Shown: positions 15,300 to 23,761 of the stretch, piece after piece | How the letters are laid out: every line of letters begins with the position of its first letter | How positions within the stretch are numbered: the stretch's first letter is position 1 | Assembly: GCA_910584395.1 (NCBI GenBank) | Contig: CAJUAS010000013.1 | Coordinates: forward strand, 1 to 39,693 | Direction: 5' to 3' | Length of the DNA: 39,693 nt | Origin: an uncultured Oscillospiraceae bacterium | Lineage (GTDB): Bacteria; Bacillota; Clostridia; Oscillospirales; Oscillospiraceae | Notes under the pieces: model-generated | The model's input: the letters and a program-made list of their open reading frames with translations, nothing else | Databases searched by the model: none | What the model was told of the DNA's origin: nothing | Position numbers and translations under genes: made by a program

Positions 15300-17204
15300 A
15301 TGAGCGTGGAGGAAAACAATTTTGAGACCCCCGTGTCCCCCGGCGCGCAGCCGGAGGAAACGACGCCTAAGCAGGGCCGCAGGTTAGCCCCCGGTTCAGG
15401 CGGCAAGTGGAAGCTGCCTGTACTCATTGCGGCTATTGTGGTCGCGGTACTGCTGGCGGCGTATCTGGGTCTGTGCGCCTATGCCGTCGCCGGACACCGC
15501 ACCTTGCCTAACACCATGACGTACCGCGGCGTGGTCATCGGCGGCATGACCGCGCAGGAGGCCGCCGCGAAGGTGGTCGAGACCGCGTCTGAAACCTATG
15601 AGAACGTGGAGTTTCCCATTCGGGTAGGAGACCGGGAGGTTATCCTGAAGGCCAAGGAAGCCAAGCCTGTCATTGATCCGGCGGATGTGGAAAACAGAGT
15701 CTCTTGGTGGACGCAGACAAACTTCTTTGCGGCGGGCTGGCGTTATCTTTCTGGCGTCTTTGGAACACAGACCTTGGTCTACTGTCCGGCGGACGTGGAG
15801 AACGGCGCTTACGTGGAGCAGGTTTTGGATGAGGTGGAAGCCGCCGCGGGCGGAAGCGTGGCGGAGGCGTCTTGGACAGTGGAGGAGACGGAGGAAACCG
15901 CCCACTTGGTTCTCACCAAGGGCGTCACCGGGCGGGGGATCGACCGGGACGCGCTGCGCGTGCTTGTGATGAACCATTTGCAGCAGGGGATCGGCGACCC
16001 GATCACCGCCGAGCTCGCCGTCACCCCGCCCCAAGAGCCTGACTTCTCCAAAATGGCCGACGAGATCGGCTGCGAGCCTATGGACGCCGCGCTGGACGTG
16101 GAGACCGACGAGGTCATTCCCCACCGGCTGGGCCTGAAGTTAGACGCCGCAAAGGCCAAGGCCGTGTACGACACACTGGCGGAGGGGGAGAGCGGCAAGG
16201 TGGAGCTGGCCGTCACCCAGCCCGACGTGACCACGCTGGAGTTGCGCGCCACCCTGTTCCGGGACATTTTGGGGGAGGGCAGCAGTAAGGTCACCGGGGA
16301 CGCCAACCGCGTCAACAACGTGAAGCTGTCCGCCGCCGCCTGCGACGGGGTCGTTCTGCTCCCCGGACAGCAGATGTCCTACAACCAGACCACCGGCCAG
16401 CGCACCACCGCCAAGGGCTACCGGGAGGCCACGGGATATACCTCCAAGGGTCAGGAGCTGATGGTGGGCGGCGGCGTGTGCCAGCCCTCCAGCACGTTGT
16501 ATCAGGCCTGTCTCAACGCCAATTTGGAGATCGTCAACCGCAAGAACCATATGTATACGGTCTCCTATATGCCTGAGGGCATTGACGCCACAGTGAGCTG
16601 GCCCAATTTGGACTATGTGTTCGCCAACAACACCAAGTATCCCATCAAGATCAGCATGACCATCGAAAACCGGGTGCTGACCGCCCGGATCTACGGCACA
16701 AAAACCGACGATACCTATGTGAAGATGGAGTCCGTCCGCCTGTCCACCACTCCGGCGGGGGTCTCCTATCAGGCCGACCCGGAGATCCCTCAGGGCACGA
16801 CAAAAGTTCTTCAGGGCGCACATACCGGCAAAAAAGTGGAGGTCTATAAGAACACCTACGCCGCCGACGGCACGCTGCTCAGCCGGGAGTGGGTGTCTAC
16901 CGACACCTACCGTCCCAGCGACAAGATCATCGGCTACAATCCCTTGGACGGCGTGCCTGAGGCGGGGATCGCACCCCAGCCCTCGCCCACTGTGCCGCCG
17001 GTAGAGCCGAGCGCTCCTACCGTTGTGCCCACGGCCGCGCCCACCACCCCGGCAGAGCCGACCACCCCGCCGGAGGCTGTCCCCACGCCGACCCCTGCGC
17101 CGACGGCAGAGCCTTCCGCCGAGCCTGTGTCTCCGTCGCCCGAGCCGACCCCGCCGCCGGTGGACATCTCCCTGCTGCCGCCGGACGGCATCCCCATGGA
17201 TTGA
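15300..17204 (+). CDS. VanW-domain, membrane-anchored putative cell-wall protein
   Basis: A 634-residue protein with a short cytoplasmic head, one membrane segment at about 38-60 and a repeat region opening YRGVVIGGMTAQEA, typical of the wall-binding part (PG-binding-4-like) of VanW proteins. The VanW domain lies at about 330-460, with LLPGQQMSYNQTTGQR and GGGVCQPSSTLYQACLNANLEI. A Pro/Thr/Ala/Glu-rich tail of about 70 residues follows. The VanW role is not biochemically established. The ATG is only 3 nt after AAGGAG, and the GTG at 15306 is 9 nt away and may be the real start. Likely co-transcribed with the cysteine desulfurase gene. Confidence 0.9.
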   Translation: MSVEENNFETPVSPGAQPEETTPKQGRRLAPGSGGKWKLPVLIAAIVVAVLLAAYLGLCAYAVAGHRTLPNTMTYRGVVIGGMTAQEAAAKVVETASETYENVEFPIRVGDREVILKAKEAKPVIDPADVENRVSWWTQTNFFAAGWRYLSGVFGTQTLVYCPADVENGAYVEQVLDEVEAAAGGSVAEASWTVEETEETAHLVLTKGVTGRGIDRDALRVLVMNHLQQGIGDPITAELAVTPPQEPDFSKMADEIGCEPMDAALDVETDEVIPHRLGLKLDAAKAKAVYDTLAEGESGKVELAVTQPDVTTLELRATLFRDILGEGSSKVTGDANRVNNVKLSAAACDGVVLLPGQQMSYNQTTGQRTTAKGYREATGYTSKGQELMVGGGVCQPSSTLYQACLNANLEIVNRKNHMYTVSYMPEGIDATVSWPNLDYVFANNTKYPIKISMTIENRVLTARIYGTKTDDTYVKMESVRLSTTPAGVSYQADPEIPQGTTKVLQGAHTGKKVEVYKNTYAADGTLLSREWVSTDTYRPSDKIIGYNPLDGVPEAGIAPQPSPTVPPVEPSAPTVVPTAAPTTPAEPTTPPEAVPTPTPAPTAEPSAEPVSPSPEPTPPPVDISLLPPDGIPMD

Positions 17205-17227
17205 CCGGGAAGAGAGGGACAAAAAGC

Positions 17228-18361
17228 GTGACACAGACACACTATCTTGATAACGCCGCCACCACTCCTGTGCTTCCCGCCGCGATCAAGGCGGCGGAGG
17301 CAGCCATGGAGCGGTGGGGGAATCCCTCCGCACAGTATCTTTTGGGCCAGACCGCCCGCAAAGAGGTGGAGGAGCACCGCCGCACCGTGGCGGGGGCTTT
17401 GTGCTGTCAGCCGGAGGAGGTCATCTTCACCTCCGGCGGTACGGAGGGGGACAACTGGGCTGTTACCTGCGCCGCCGGACGGCGGGGCGGGCACATCATT
17501 ACCACTGCTGTAGAACACTCCGCTGTGTTAGAGCCTGTCAAGGCGCTGGGACAGCGGGGTTTTGACGTGACCGTTTTGCCGGTGGACGGCAAGGGACGCG
17601 TCCGGGTGGAGGACTTTCAGGCCGCTCTGCGGGAGGACACCGTTCTCTGCTCCATGATGCTGGTGAACAACGAGCTGGGCAGCATTCAGCCGGTGGCGGA
17701 GTGCGCCAAGGCCGCCAAGGCGTTCAAAAAGGACATCTTTTTCCACTGCGACGCGGTTCAGGGCTTTTTGAAAGTGCCTTTCGTCCCCAAAACCATGGGG
17801 GTGGACGCGGTGAGCGTCTCCGGGCATAAGATCGGCGCGCCCAAGGGCATCGGCTGCCTGTATTTGAAGAAGGGCGTGAAGCTGCCCCCTCTGATTTTGG
17901 GCGGCGGGCAGGAAAACGGCCTTCGTTCGGGAACAGAGCCTGTACCCATGATCGCGGCCTTTGCCGCCGCAGTGGCGGAGGGCAGCCGCAGTCAGGCCGA
18001 GGAGTGCCGGCGGCTGGAGGAACTGCGGGATTACACCGCGGCTCAACTGCAAGAAAACATCGCCGAGCTGAAGATCCTCTCGCCGGGGGATGCGCCCCAC
18101 ATTCTGGCGGTGACTCTGCCGGGCTATAAGAGCGAGGTGGTGGTGCGCTTTTTGAGCGACTTGGGGGTGTATGTTTCCTCCGGCTCTGCCTGCCACAAGG
18201 GCAAGCCAAGTCATGTTTATGCCGCGCTGGGCCTGCCCAAGCCGTGGCTGGACGGAGCGCTGCGGATCTCCTTCGGCCACACCTCCGCCAAGGAGGACGC
18301 CGACGCGCTGGTGCGCGGGCTTCAGGAGGCCAAGGCCATGCTGTTTACCACCCTATCTTAA
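17228..18361 (+). CDS. cysteine desulfurase (NifS/IscS-type)
   Basis: A PLP enzyme that removes sulfur from cysteine for Fe-S cluster or thiolated-tRNA assembly. The 377-residue protein has HYLDNAATTP at the N-terminus, SGGTEGDN and EHSAV (His97). The PLP lysine is in VSGHK (Lys201), and the persulfide cysteine is in SSGSACHKGK (Cys322). The GTG start is chosen because it lies 9 nt after GAGAGGG. A TTG at 17201 would add nine unrelated residues and overlap the VanW gene. No iscU, thiI or mnmA gene is adjacent, so its sulfur acceptor is unknown. Confidence 0.93.
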   Translation: MTQTHYLDNAATTPVLPAAIKAAEAAMERWGNPSAQYLLGQTARKEVEEHRRTVAGALCCQPEEVIFTSGGTEGDNWAVTCAAGRRGGHIITTAVEHSAVLEPVKALGQRGFDVTVLPVDGKGRVRVEDFQAALREDTVLCSMMLVNNELGSIQPVAECAKAAKAFKKDIFFHCDAVQGFLKVPFVPKTMGVDAVSVSGHKIGAPKGIGCLYLKKGVKLPPLILGGGQENGLRSGTEPVPMIAAFAAAVAEGSRSQAEECRRLEELRDYTAAQLQENIAELKILSPGDAPHILAVTLPGYKSEVVVRFLSDLGVYVSSGSACHKGKPSHVYAALGLPKPWLDGALRISFGHTSAKEDADALVRGLQEAKAMLFTTLS

Positions 18362-18380
18362 ACGTGCGAGGAAGTCGAAT

Positions 18381-19763
18381 ATGTTTTCCTATATGCGGCA
18401 GGGGAAGGATTTTTACCGGAATATGTTCCGTTTGGCCCTGCCTATCATTTTGCAGAATTTAGTGACCACCTCTCTGGCATTGGTGGACACCTTTATGGTC
18501 GGGATGCTGGGGGAAGGGCCGCTGGCCGGAGTCACCAACGCCAACACCCCGATTTTTGTGGTGCTGCTCCTGATCTTTGGGGTGCAGAGCGGCTCTACCG
18601 TACTCATCAGCCAGTACTGGGGGCGGCGGGATGAGGACGCCATCAACCGGGTGCTGGGGGTGGGCCTTTATGTGGCGGGGATCTTGAGCACGCTCTTTGC
18701 CCTGCTGCTCTGCTTCTGGTCTGAACCCTTTATGGCCCTCTTCTGCAACGACCCGGAGGTAGCTGCCTACGCCGCCCAATACGGGCGCATCGTGGGCTTC
18801 TCCTATGCCTTCAACGCCGTGACGCAGGTGTATATTGCTGCCCAGCGCAGCATGGGAAATCCCAAGCTGGGTCTGGGCGTGCTGTCCATTTCCATGTGCG
18901 CCAACACCTTTTTGAACTGGGTGCTTATTTTCGGCAATCTGGGCGCGCCGGCTCTGGGGGTGGAGGGCGCGGCCATCGCCACCCTCAGCTCCCGTATCAT
19001 CGAGTTCGCCGTCACCGTGGCCTACGCCCTTGGCAACAAACGCTTCAAGCTCCGCCTTCGCGCGGTGTTCCGCCCCGGAATGGAGACGCTGCGGCGGTTT
19101 GCCAAATACGCCACCCCCGTGGTGCTCAACGAGACTTTGTGGGGACTGGGCGCGTCCCTCTATCCCACCATCATGGGCCACATGGCCGGCGCAAAGGAGA
19201 TCTTGGCGGCCTACGCCGTGGCGGGGAATGTGGAAAAGGTCTGCACCGTGGCGGTGATGGCGGTGGCGGCCACCACGGCCATCATCATCGGCGAGACCGT
19301 GGGCGCGGGGGAGACCCAGCGGGCCGGAGAGCTGGGCAAGGTGACCAACACCGTCGCCCTTTTGATGGGGGCGGCGTTCGGCGCGCTGGCCATCGGCCTT
19401 GTCCATCTGGTGGTCGCGCCGCTGGTATACCCTCTGTTCAAGCTGTCCGCGTCCGCCTCCCGCATCGCCACCATGATGCTCACCGTGACCTTCCTGACCC
19501 TGCCCCTTCAGGGCTTCAACACCACCAACGTGGTGGGAGTCCTCCGGGGCGGGGGCGACGTGACCGCCGCGGCGGCCATCGACCTTGCACCCATGTGGAT
19601 CATGGGCGTGCCCATGGCGGCGGTGGTGGGCCTCGTTTGGCGGCTGGACGTGCTGTGGGTGTGCGTGATGCGTTCCGTAGAACAGTTGGCGCGGGCGGTC
19701 TTGGGCGTTGTTCGCCTGCACTCTGGGAAATGGGTGCGGGATGTGACCCAAAAGGAGATTTGA
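18381..19763 (+). CDS. MATE family efflux transporter
   Basis: A cation-coupled multidrug/toxin exporter of about 460 residues with roughly twelve hydrophobic segments. Typical MATE features are the N-terminal FRLALPIILQNLVTTSLALVDTFMVG, QSGSTVLISQYWG, and repeated Gly/Pro-rich helices in each half. The start MFSYMRQG is chosen because the ATG follows GAGGAAG by 7 nt. A longer in-frame reading would run through the desulfurase gene. It lies 19 bp after the desulfurase stop on the same strand. The exported substrate cannot be told from sequence. Confidence 0.93.
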   Translation: MFSYMRQGKDFYRNMFRLALPIILQNLVTTSLALVDTFMVGMLGEGPLAGVTNANTPIFVVLLLIFGVQSGSTVLISQYWGRRDEDAINRVLGVGLYVAGILSTLFALLLCFWSEPFMALFCNDPEVAAYAAQYGRIVGFSYAFNAVTQVYIAAQRSMGNPKLGLGVLSISMCANTFLNWVLIFGNLGAPALGVEGAAIATLSSRIIEFAVTVAYALGNKRFKLRLRAVFRPGMETLRRFAKYATPVVLNETLWGLGASLYPTIMGHMAGAKEILAAYAVAGNVEKVCTVAVMAVAATTAIIIGETVGAGETQRAGELGKVTNTVALLMGAAFGALAIGLVHLVVAPLVYPLFKLSASASRIATMMLTVTFLTLPLQGFNTTNVVGVLRGGGDVTAAAAIDLAPMWIMGVPMAAVVGLVWRLDVLWVCVMRSVEQLARAVLGVVRLHSGKWVRDVTQKEI

Positions 19764-19766
19764 GTC

Positions 19767-20528
19767 GTGAAGATCAAGATTTTAATGGAGAACACCGCCC
19801 CGGACGGCCTGTGCCGGGAGCATGGCCTTTCAGTTTACATAAATTATAACAATACCCCCATCCTTTTGGACGGGGGCAGCTCTGGAAGGTTCTTGGAAAA
19901 CGCGGAAAGTCTTGGAGTTGACATAACTGGAATCAAGCTGGCGGTTTTGTCCCACGGTCACTACGACCACGGGGACGGACTGGCGGCGTTTTTGGCGCAA
20001 AATGAACAAGCGGCGGTGTATTTCCGCCCCGCCGCGTTGGCCGAGCACTGGTCGGACAACGGGGGAGAGCGGCACTACATCGGTTTGTCCGGCGAGGTGA
20101 AGGGGCTGCTGGCAGAGCGGGGGCGGCAAGGGGACGGCGCGGCCCAAATTTCGCCGGGGGTTTGGCTGATCCCGGACGAGGTGGCTCACGAGCAATCTCT
20201 GGTGCTGGAGGGGGAGAAGGGGCTGGTCATCTTCAACTCCTGCTGCCACGCCGGGGCGGGGCACATCGTCCGGGGGGTGAAGGAGCGGTTTCCCGGAAAG
20301 GGCGTTCAAGCGCTGATCGGCGGCCTGCACCTCATGGGCAAAAACACCCACTGTCTTGGGGTTGCCCCCGGCATTGTGAAAAATCTGGGCAAGTGGCTCT
20401 TTGAGGAGTTAGAGGTGGAGACCCTTTACACCGGCCACTGCACCGGCGACCCGGCCTTTGAGCTTTTGAAGGAAGCCTACCCCCACCGGGTGGTGCGTCT
20501 GACCACGGGGCTGGAGATAGAATTGTAA
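19767..20528 (+). CDS. MBL-fold metallo-hydrolase (DHPS-like)
   Basis: A metallo-beta-lactamase-fold hydrolase of 253 residues. The metal site HxHxDH is clear as SHGHYDHGDGL (His63, His65, Asp67, His68). Further ligands are expected in NSCCHAGAGHI, GGLHLMG and YTGHCTG. This pattern resembles the subgroup annotated as dihydropteroate-synthase-like or RFA-P-synthase-like MBL proteins, but the substrate is unknown. The GTG start is 9 nt after AAGGAG and 3 bp after the MATE stop. It is the last gene of the unit and is followed by a shared terminator. Confidence 0.88.
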   Translation: MKIKILMENTAPDGLCREHGLSVYINYNNTPILLDGGSSGRFLENAESLGVDITGIKLAVLSHGHYDHGDGLAAFLAQNEQAAVYFRPAALAEHWSDNGGERHYIGLSGEVKGLLAERGRQGDGAAQISPGVWLIPDEVAHEQSLVLEGEKGLVIFNSCCHAGAGHIVRGVKERFPGKGVQALIGGLHLMGKNTHCLGVAPGIVKNLGKWLFEELEVETLYTGHCTGDPAFELLKEAYPHRVVRLTTGLEIEL

Positions 20529-20562
20529 AACGGGACGGCTCACACGAGCCGTCCCGTTTTTT
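20527..20562. terminator. bidirectional intrinsic terminator
   Basis: A perfect 14-bp stem (AAAACGGGACGGCT / AGCCGTCCCGTTTT, 6-nt loop) lies between the convergent MBL-hydrolase and XRE regulator genes, with T-runs on both strands. Confidence 0.8.
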
Positions 20563-20568
20563 ATATGG

Positions 20569-21360
20569 TCACTTTCCGATAACGCTCCATTTGTAGTACT
20601 CGTCCTGCCATGCGGTGGAGGTCTCGCTGGTGATCTCCAGATCGTAGAGCGAGGTATGAGTATAGCCGTTGGCGGTGACAGATTCCAGCTGTACCAAGGG
20701 AAAAACTTCCTCGCTGCCGTCCGCCGTCAAAGACACGGAGACGGTGACGGGCACATCGCCGGTGACCACCGCGCCGCCCCGAAACCACAGCCGGTCGGTG
20801 TTCTCCATCGCCAGATCGTAGGTCTGGCCCGCGCCGTCGGTGAGGAGGAGGCGGGCCTCCGCCTCTTTGCCGTAGAGGTTTTTGACCTGTATCTGGAAGG
20901 CGAGAGCGATATTCCCAGTGTTCACATGGCCGGCGTCACGCCGCGCCGACCACTGGAAGTGGGCGATCTGGGGCGGCGGGAAGGCCACGGCGGTGAGCCG
21001 GTCTACCTGCTGCCGGAGGCGGGAGAGGGAGACCCCCTGCCAGACCACGGCCACGGACAAAAGCAGGCATAAGACTGTCAGCAGAACGGCCGCAGGGCCG
21101 CGCCGGGGGACAGTCTGGGTGGGCGGGAGGGGAGCGGGAGGCTCGCCGTCGTTTTGCGGCGGGGTGTTGAGCTGAAGCAGCTCGTCCAGCGTCAGTCCGA
21201 ACAGCTTGGAAAGGGCAATGAGCTTGTCAGTGTCGGGGAGGGACGCGTCCGCTTCCCATTTACTCACCGCCTGACGGCTCACCCCAAGCTGTTCGCCCAG
21301 TCCTTCCTGAGAGAGGCCCAGCCGGGCGCGGTGTTCTTGGATGCGTTGCCCAAGGGTCAT
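20569..21360 (-). CDS. membrane-anchored XRE-family transcriptional regulator
   Basis: A 263-residue protein. The N-terminal XRE helix-turn-helix (about 5-62) contains GLSQEGLGEQLGVSRQAVSKWE. A Pro-rich linker and one membrane segment at about 90-109 follow, then an extracytoplasmic beta-rich domain of about 150 residues. This layout (cytoplasmic HTH, one helix, outside sensor) suggests a one-component membrane sensor. The ATG follows AAAGGAGGT by 7 nt. Longer in-frame reading has no ribosome-binding site. The ligand is unknown, and the neighbouring EIIC-like permease could be a target. Confidence 0.88.
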   Translation of the reverse strand: MTLGQRIQEHRARLGLSQEGLGEQLGVSRQAVSKWEADASLPDTDKLIALSKLFGLTLDELLQLNTPPQNDGEPPAPLPPTQTVPRRGPAAVLLTVLCLLLSVAVVWQGVSLSRLRQQVDRLTAVAFPPPQIAHFQWSARRDAGHVNTGNIALAFQIQVKNLYGKEAEARLLLTDGAGQTYDLAMENTDRLWFRGGAVVTGDVPVTVSVSLTADGSEEVFPLVQLESVTANGYTHTSLYDLEITSETSTAWQDEYYKWSVIGK

Positions 21361-21451
21361 AGGATTGACCTCCTTTCGCCTAAAGAATATGCCAAAGGGG
21401 GCAGAAAGTCCAGCGGGAGGAGCTTCCATTTTGTCAACCGGCAGTTGCAGG

Positions 21452-22540
21452 TCAATCCAGCTTCAGGTCTCCCTCTTTGATCCAGCCGATTTTCCGGAAG
21501 AAAAGGCCGAAGGCCCAAGTGAGCACGGCGGGGAGGACGAAGCAGATCAGCGCCAGACCCACCCAGTCCATGGCGGTGATGGCGGTCTTGACCCCAAGGC
21601 CCACGTCGCTGACCCAGCCGGCATACACCCCGATGGGCCCCACCATGCCGCAGGTGCCCATGCCGGAAGCCACAGCGGAGACGGGATCGTTCATCTCCAG
21701 ATGGAACACGCAGGTGGCCAGCGGGCCGGTGATGGCGGAGGTGAGAATGGCGGGAAGCCAGATACGGGGGTTTTTCACAATGTTGCCCATCTGGAGCATG
21801 GACGTGCCGAGACCCTGACTGACCAGCCCGCCCCAGCGGTTTTCCCGGAAGGAGAGAACGGCGAAGCCCACCATCTGGGCGCAGCATCCGGCCACCGCCG
21901 CGCCCCCGGCTAAGCCCGTAAGGGCAATGGCCGCGCAGATGGCGGCGGAGGAGATGGGGAGCGTCAGAGCGATGCCGATGACCACCGAGACCAGAATACC
22001 CATGAGGAAGGGCTGGAGGACGGTGGCCCACTTCACAAAGTCGCCCACGGCGGACGCTGCCGTGCCAATAGCGGGGGCGATCAGGGCTGCCAAGCCCACA
22101 CCGGAGAGAATGGTGACCAGCGGGGTGACCAAAATATCCACCTTGGTCTCCTTGGAGACCATTTTGCCCACCTCAGCGGCGATGATGGCAATGAACAGTA
22201 CCGCCAGCGGCCCGCCCGCGCCCTTGCCGCCCAGTAAGGTGGTTGAGCCAAGAGCGTTGGACGCATAGCCCACGGTGGCCAGAGAGAACAGCACCAGCGG
22301 CGGAGCTTGGAGGGCGTAGCCGATGGCCACCGCCATGGCCGGGCCGGACATGGCCGAGGCATAGCCGCCTACGGTGACCAGCCAAGCGATGCCAAGCTGC
22401 TTGCCCAGCGTATCCAAGATCGTGCCGATGAGCAGGGAACAAAAAAGACCCTGCGCCATCGCGCCCATGGCGTCCACGCCGTAGCGGCGCGGGGTGACGA
22501 CCACGTTCTTGCGCTTCAGAAATTCAGAAACCTTACTCAT
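21452..22540 (-). CDS. PTS EIIC-like sugar permease (PTS_EIIC_2 family)
   Basis: A 362-residue polytopic membrane protein with about ten hydrophobic segments, starting MSKVSEFLKRKNVV and containing RRYGVDAMGAMAQGLF and GGYASAMSGPAMAVAIGYAL. The pattern fits the stand-alone PTS EIIC-like family (PF13303). No EIIA, EIIB or HPr gene is in the window, so it either uses partners encoded elsewhere or transports without phosphorylation. The substrate is unknown. A GGGGGG site precedes the ATG by about 10 nt. Its promoter is divergent from yabP. Confidence 0.85.
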   Translation of the reverse strand: MSKVSEFLKRKNVVVTPRRYGVDAMGAMAQGLFCSLLIGTILDTLGKQLGIAWLVTVGGYASAMSGPAMAVAIGYALQAPPLVLFSLATVGYASNALGSTTLLGGKGAGGPLAVLFIAIIAAEVGKMVSKETKVDILVTPLVTILSGVGLAALIAPAIGTAASAVGDFVKWATVLQPFLMGILVSVVIGIALTLPISSAAICAAIALTGLAGGAAVAGCCAQMVGFAVLSFRENRWGGLVSQGLGTSMLQMGNIVKNPRIWLPAILTSAITGPLATCVFHLEMNDPVSAVASGMGTCGMVGPIGVYAGWVSDVGLGVKTAITAMDWVGLALICFVLPAVLTWAFGLFFRKIGWIKEGDLKLD

Positions 22541-22584
22541 GTTTACAAGACCCCCCTTTTCCGCAGGAAGCGGATATTAGGTGC

Positions 22585-22613
22585 ATTATGACAGCTTGGG
22601 TAGAAAAAGTCAA
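22585..22613 (-). promoter_or_regulatory. sigma-A-type promoter for the EIIC-like permease
   Basis: TTGACT and CATAAT are separated by 17 bp on the minus strand, with a TGT extended -10. It is 45 bp upstream of the permease start and back to back with the yabP promoter. Confidence 0.55.
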
Positions 22614-22617
22614 GGGC

Positions 22618-22645
22618 GGCATATTTGTCCCATTTTAGGCATACA
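22618..22645 (+). promoter_or_regulatory. sigma-E-type sporulation promoter for yabP-yabQ-divIC-yabR
   Basis: GGCATATT and CATACAGT are separated by 14 bp. This fits the mother-cell sigma-E pattern (ATATT near -35, CATACAnT at -10) and ends 25 bp before the yabP ATG. yabP and yabQ are known sigma-E-regulated genes in Bacillus subtilis. Confidence 0.6.
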
Positions 22646-22670
22646 GTGCCATGAAAGGGGGGGCTGTCTC

Positions 22671-22934
22671 ATGGAAAACAGCGGGCACAAGATCACGTTG
22701 GTGGGGCGGGAGAAGCTGGAGATCACCGGGGTGGAGGAAGTGGAGAGCTTCGACGAAAGCTCAATAATTATGTCAACCAATTTGGGCGCGCTCATTGTCC
22801 GGGGAGAGGGACTGCACATTGAGACCCTGAGCTTGGACGGCGGCGCGCTCAAGGTGGAGGGACAGGTGGAAAGCCTGACCTACGAGGAGCTTCACGAAGC
22901 CCGAGGCGGCTTGCTTTCCCGGCTGTTTCGGTGA
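22671..22934 (+). CDS. yabP: sporulation protein YabP
   Basis: A small protein required for spore-cortex formation in Bacillus, probably acting with YabQ at the forespore membrane. The 87-residue length is typical. It has the family core of short beta strands (HKITLVGREKLEITGVEEV, STNLGALIVRGEGLHI, LSLDGGALKVEG) and a C-terminal LLSRLF. The ATG follows a GGGGGGG ribosome-binding site, 25 bp after a sigma-E-like promoter. It overlaps yabQ by 1-4 bp. Confidence 0.92.
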   Translation: MENSGHKITLVGREKLEITGVEEVESFDESSIIMSTNLGALIVRGEGLHIETLSLDGGALKVEGQVESLTYEELHEARGGLLSRLFR

Positions 22935-23641
22935 TGGGACAGATCGCGCTGGGGCTGGGAAACCTGCCCTCCCAGCAGGCGGCGGCCTTTGGGGGCGCGG
23001 TGTGCATGGGGGCGGGGGTGGCGCTGTGCTATGATCTGCTGCGGCTTTTCCGCCTGCTTTGGAAGGGAAAAGTGTGGGGAAGCCTCCTTGACATCGCCTA
23101 TTGGGCGGCGGTGACCCTCTCAGTTTTGGGCTACACCGTGGAGCTGACCGGGGGAGAGGTGGAGCTTTACGTCGCCGCGGCCATGCTTCTGGGCGGGTGG
23201 CTTTATTTCCGCCTGCTCAGCCCGCTGGTGCGCCGCTGGGAAGGGGTGGTGGCGGCGATCTGCGGGAAAATATGGTGGGTTTTCACCATTCCATGGCGCA
23301 CGCTGAAAATTGCCCTAAAAAAATTTTGGAAATTTGCAAAAAAACACTTCCCTTTTTGGGAAAGATGGTTTACAATAACAAGACAACCGGGAACATTGTC
23401 CAACACACCGCAGGGAAGCGCACCGGGGGAAGGAGGCGGAGGCTGGCATGAAATTCAAGAGAGCGGGTATGGTCACGAAGCTGCTGCTGCTGATTTTGTT
23501 GGCAGTCTCCATGACCACGTTCCTGAACCTGCGCTCTCAGGCAAAGACGCTGGCGCAGCAGCAGGCCGCCTTAGAAGAGGCCAACCAGCGTCAACGGCAG
23601 GAAAACGAAGCCTTAAGCGCAGCCATCGCCGAAAAGGATGA
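22934..23641 (+). CDS. yabQ: spore cortex biosynthesis protein YabQ, C-terminus possibly frameshifted
   Basis: A membrane protein needed for spore-cortex assembly. Four to five hydrophobic segments lie in the first 120 residues (QQAAAFGGAVCMGAGVALCYDLLRLFR, YVAAAMLLGGWLYFRL), then a basic segment (KKFWKFAKKHFPFW). The start is ATG 22934 or the GTG one codon earlier, both overlapping the yabP stop. The reading frame runs 194 bp into divIC, and its last 63 or so codons look like out-of-frame divIC sequence. The -1 frame instead stops at 23451 in an ATGA overlap with divIC. A shift at one of two A7 tracts (23317-23323, 23338-23344) would restore it. Confidence 0.85.
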   Translation: MGQIALGLGNLPSQQAAAFGGAVCMGAGVALCYDLLRLFRLLWKGKVWGSLLDIAYWAAVTLSVLGYTVELTGGEVELYVAAAMLLGGWLYFRLLSPLVRRWEGVVAAICGKIWWVFTIPWRTLKIALKKFWKFAKKHFPFWERWFTITRQPGTLSNTPQGSAPGEGGGGWHEIQESGYGHEAAAADFVGSLHDHVPEPALSGKDAGAAAGRLRRGQPASTAGKRSLKRSHRRKG

Positions 23642-23726
23642 CCCTGAGCGCATTGCCGAGGTCGCCCGCAAACGGCTGGGGCTGGTCGCGCCGGGTGAGA
23701 TCGTCTTCTACGACAGCGGCAACTGA
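23448..23726 (+). CDS. divIC: septum formation initiator family protein (DivIC/FtsL-like)
   Basis: A bitopic division protein of the FtsL/FtsB/DivIC family that bridges early and late divisome proteins. The 92-residue protein has a short basic head, one membrane segment at about 9-27 (TKLLLLILLAVSMTTFLNL) and a coiled coil at about 30-62 rich in Gln, Glu and Ala. The C-terminal motif DDPERIAEVARKRLGLVAPGEIVF is typical of the family. The ATG follows GGAGG by 5 nt. The yabP-yabQ-divIC-yabR order is conserved with Bacillus. Confidence 0.92.
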   Translation: MKFKRAGMVTKLLLLILLAVSMTTFLNLRSQAKTLAQQQAALEEANQRQRQENEALSAAIAEKDDPERIAEVARKRLGLVAPGEIVFYDSGN

Positions 23727-23761
23727 GGACGCCCCGGGAAAATTTGGAGAGAGAGGAACTA

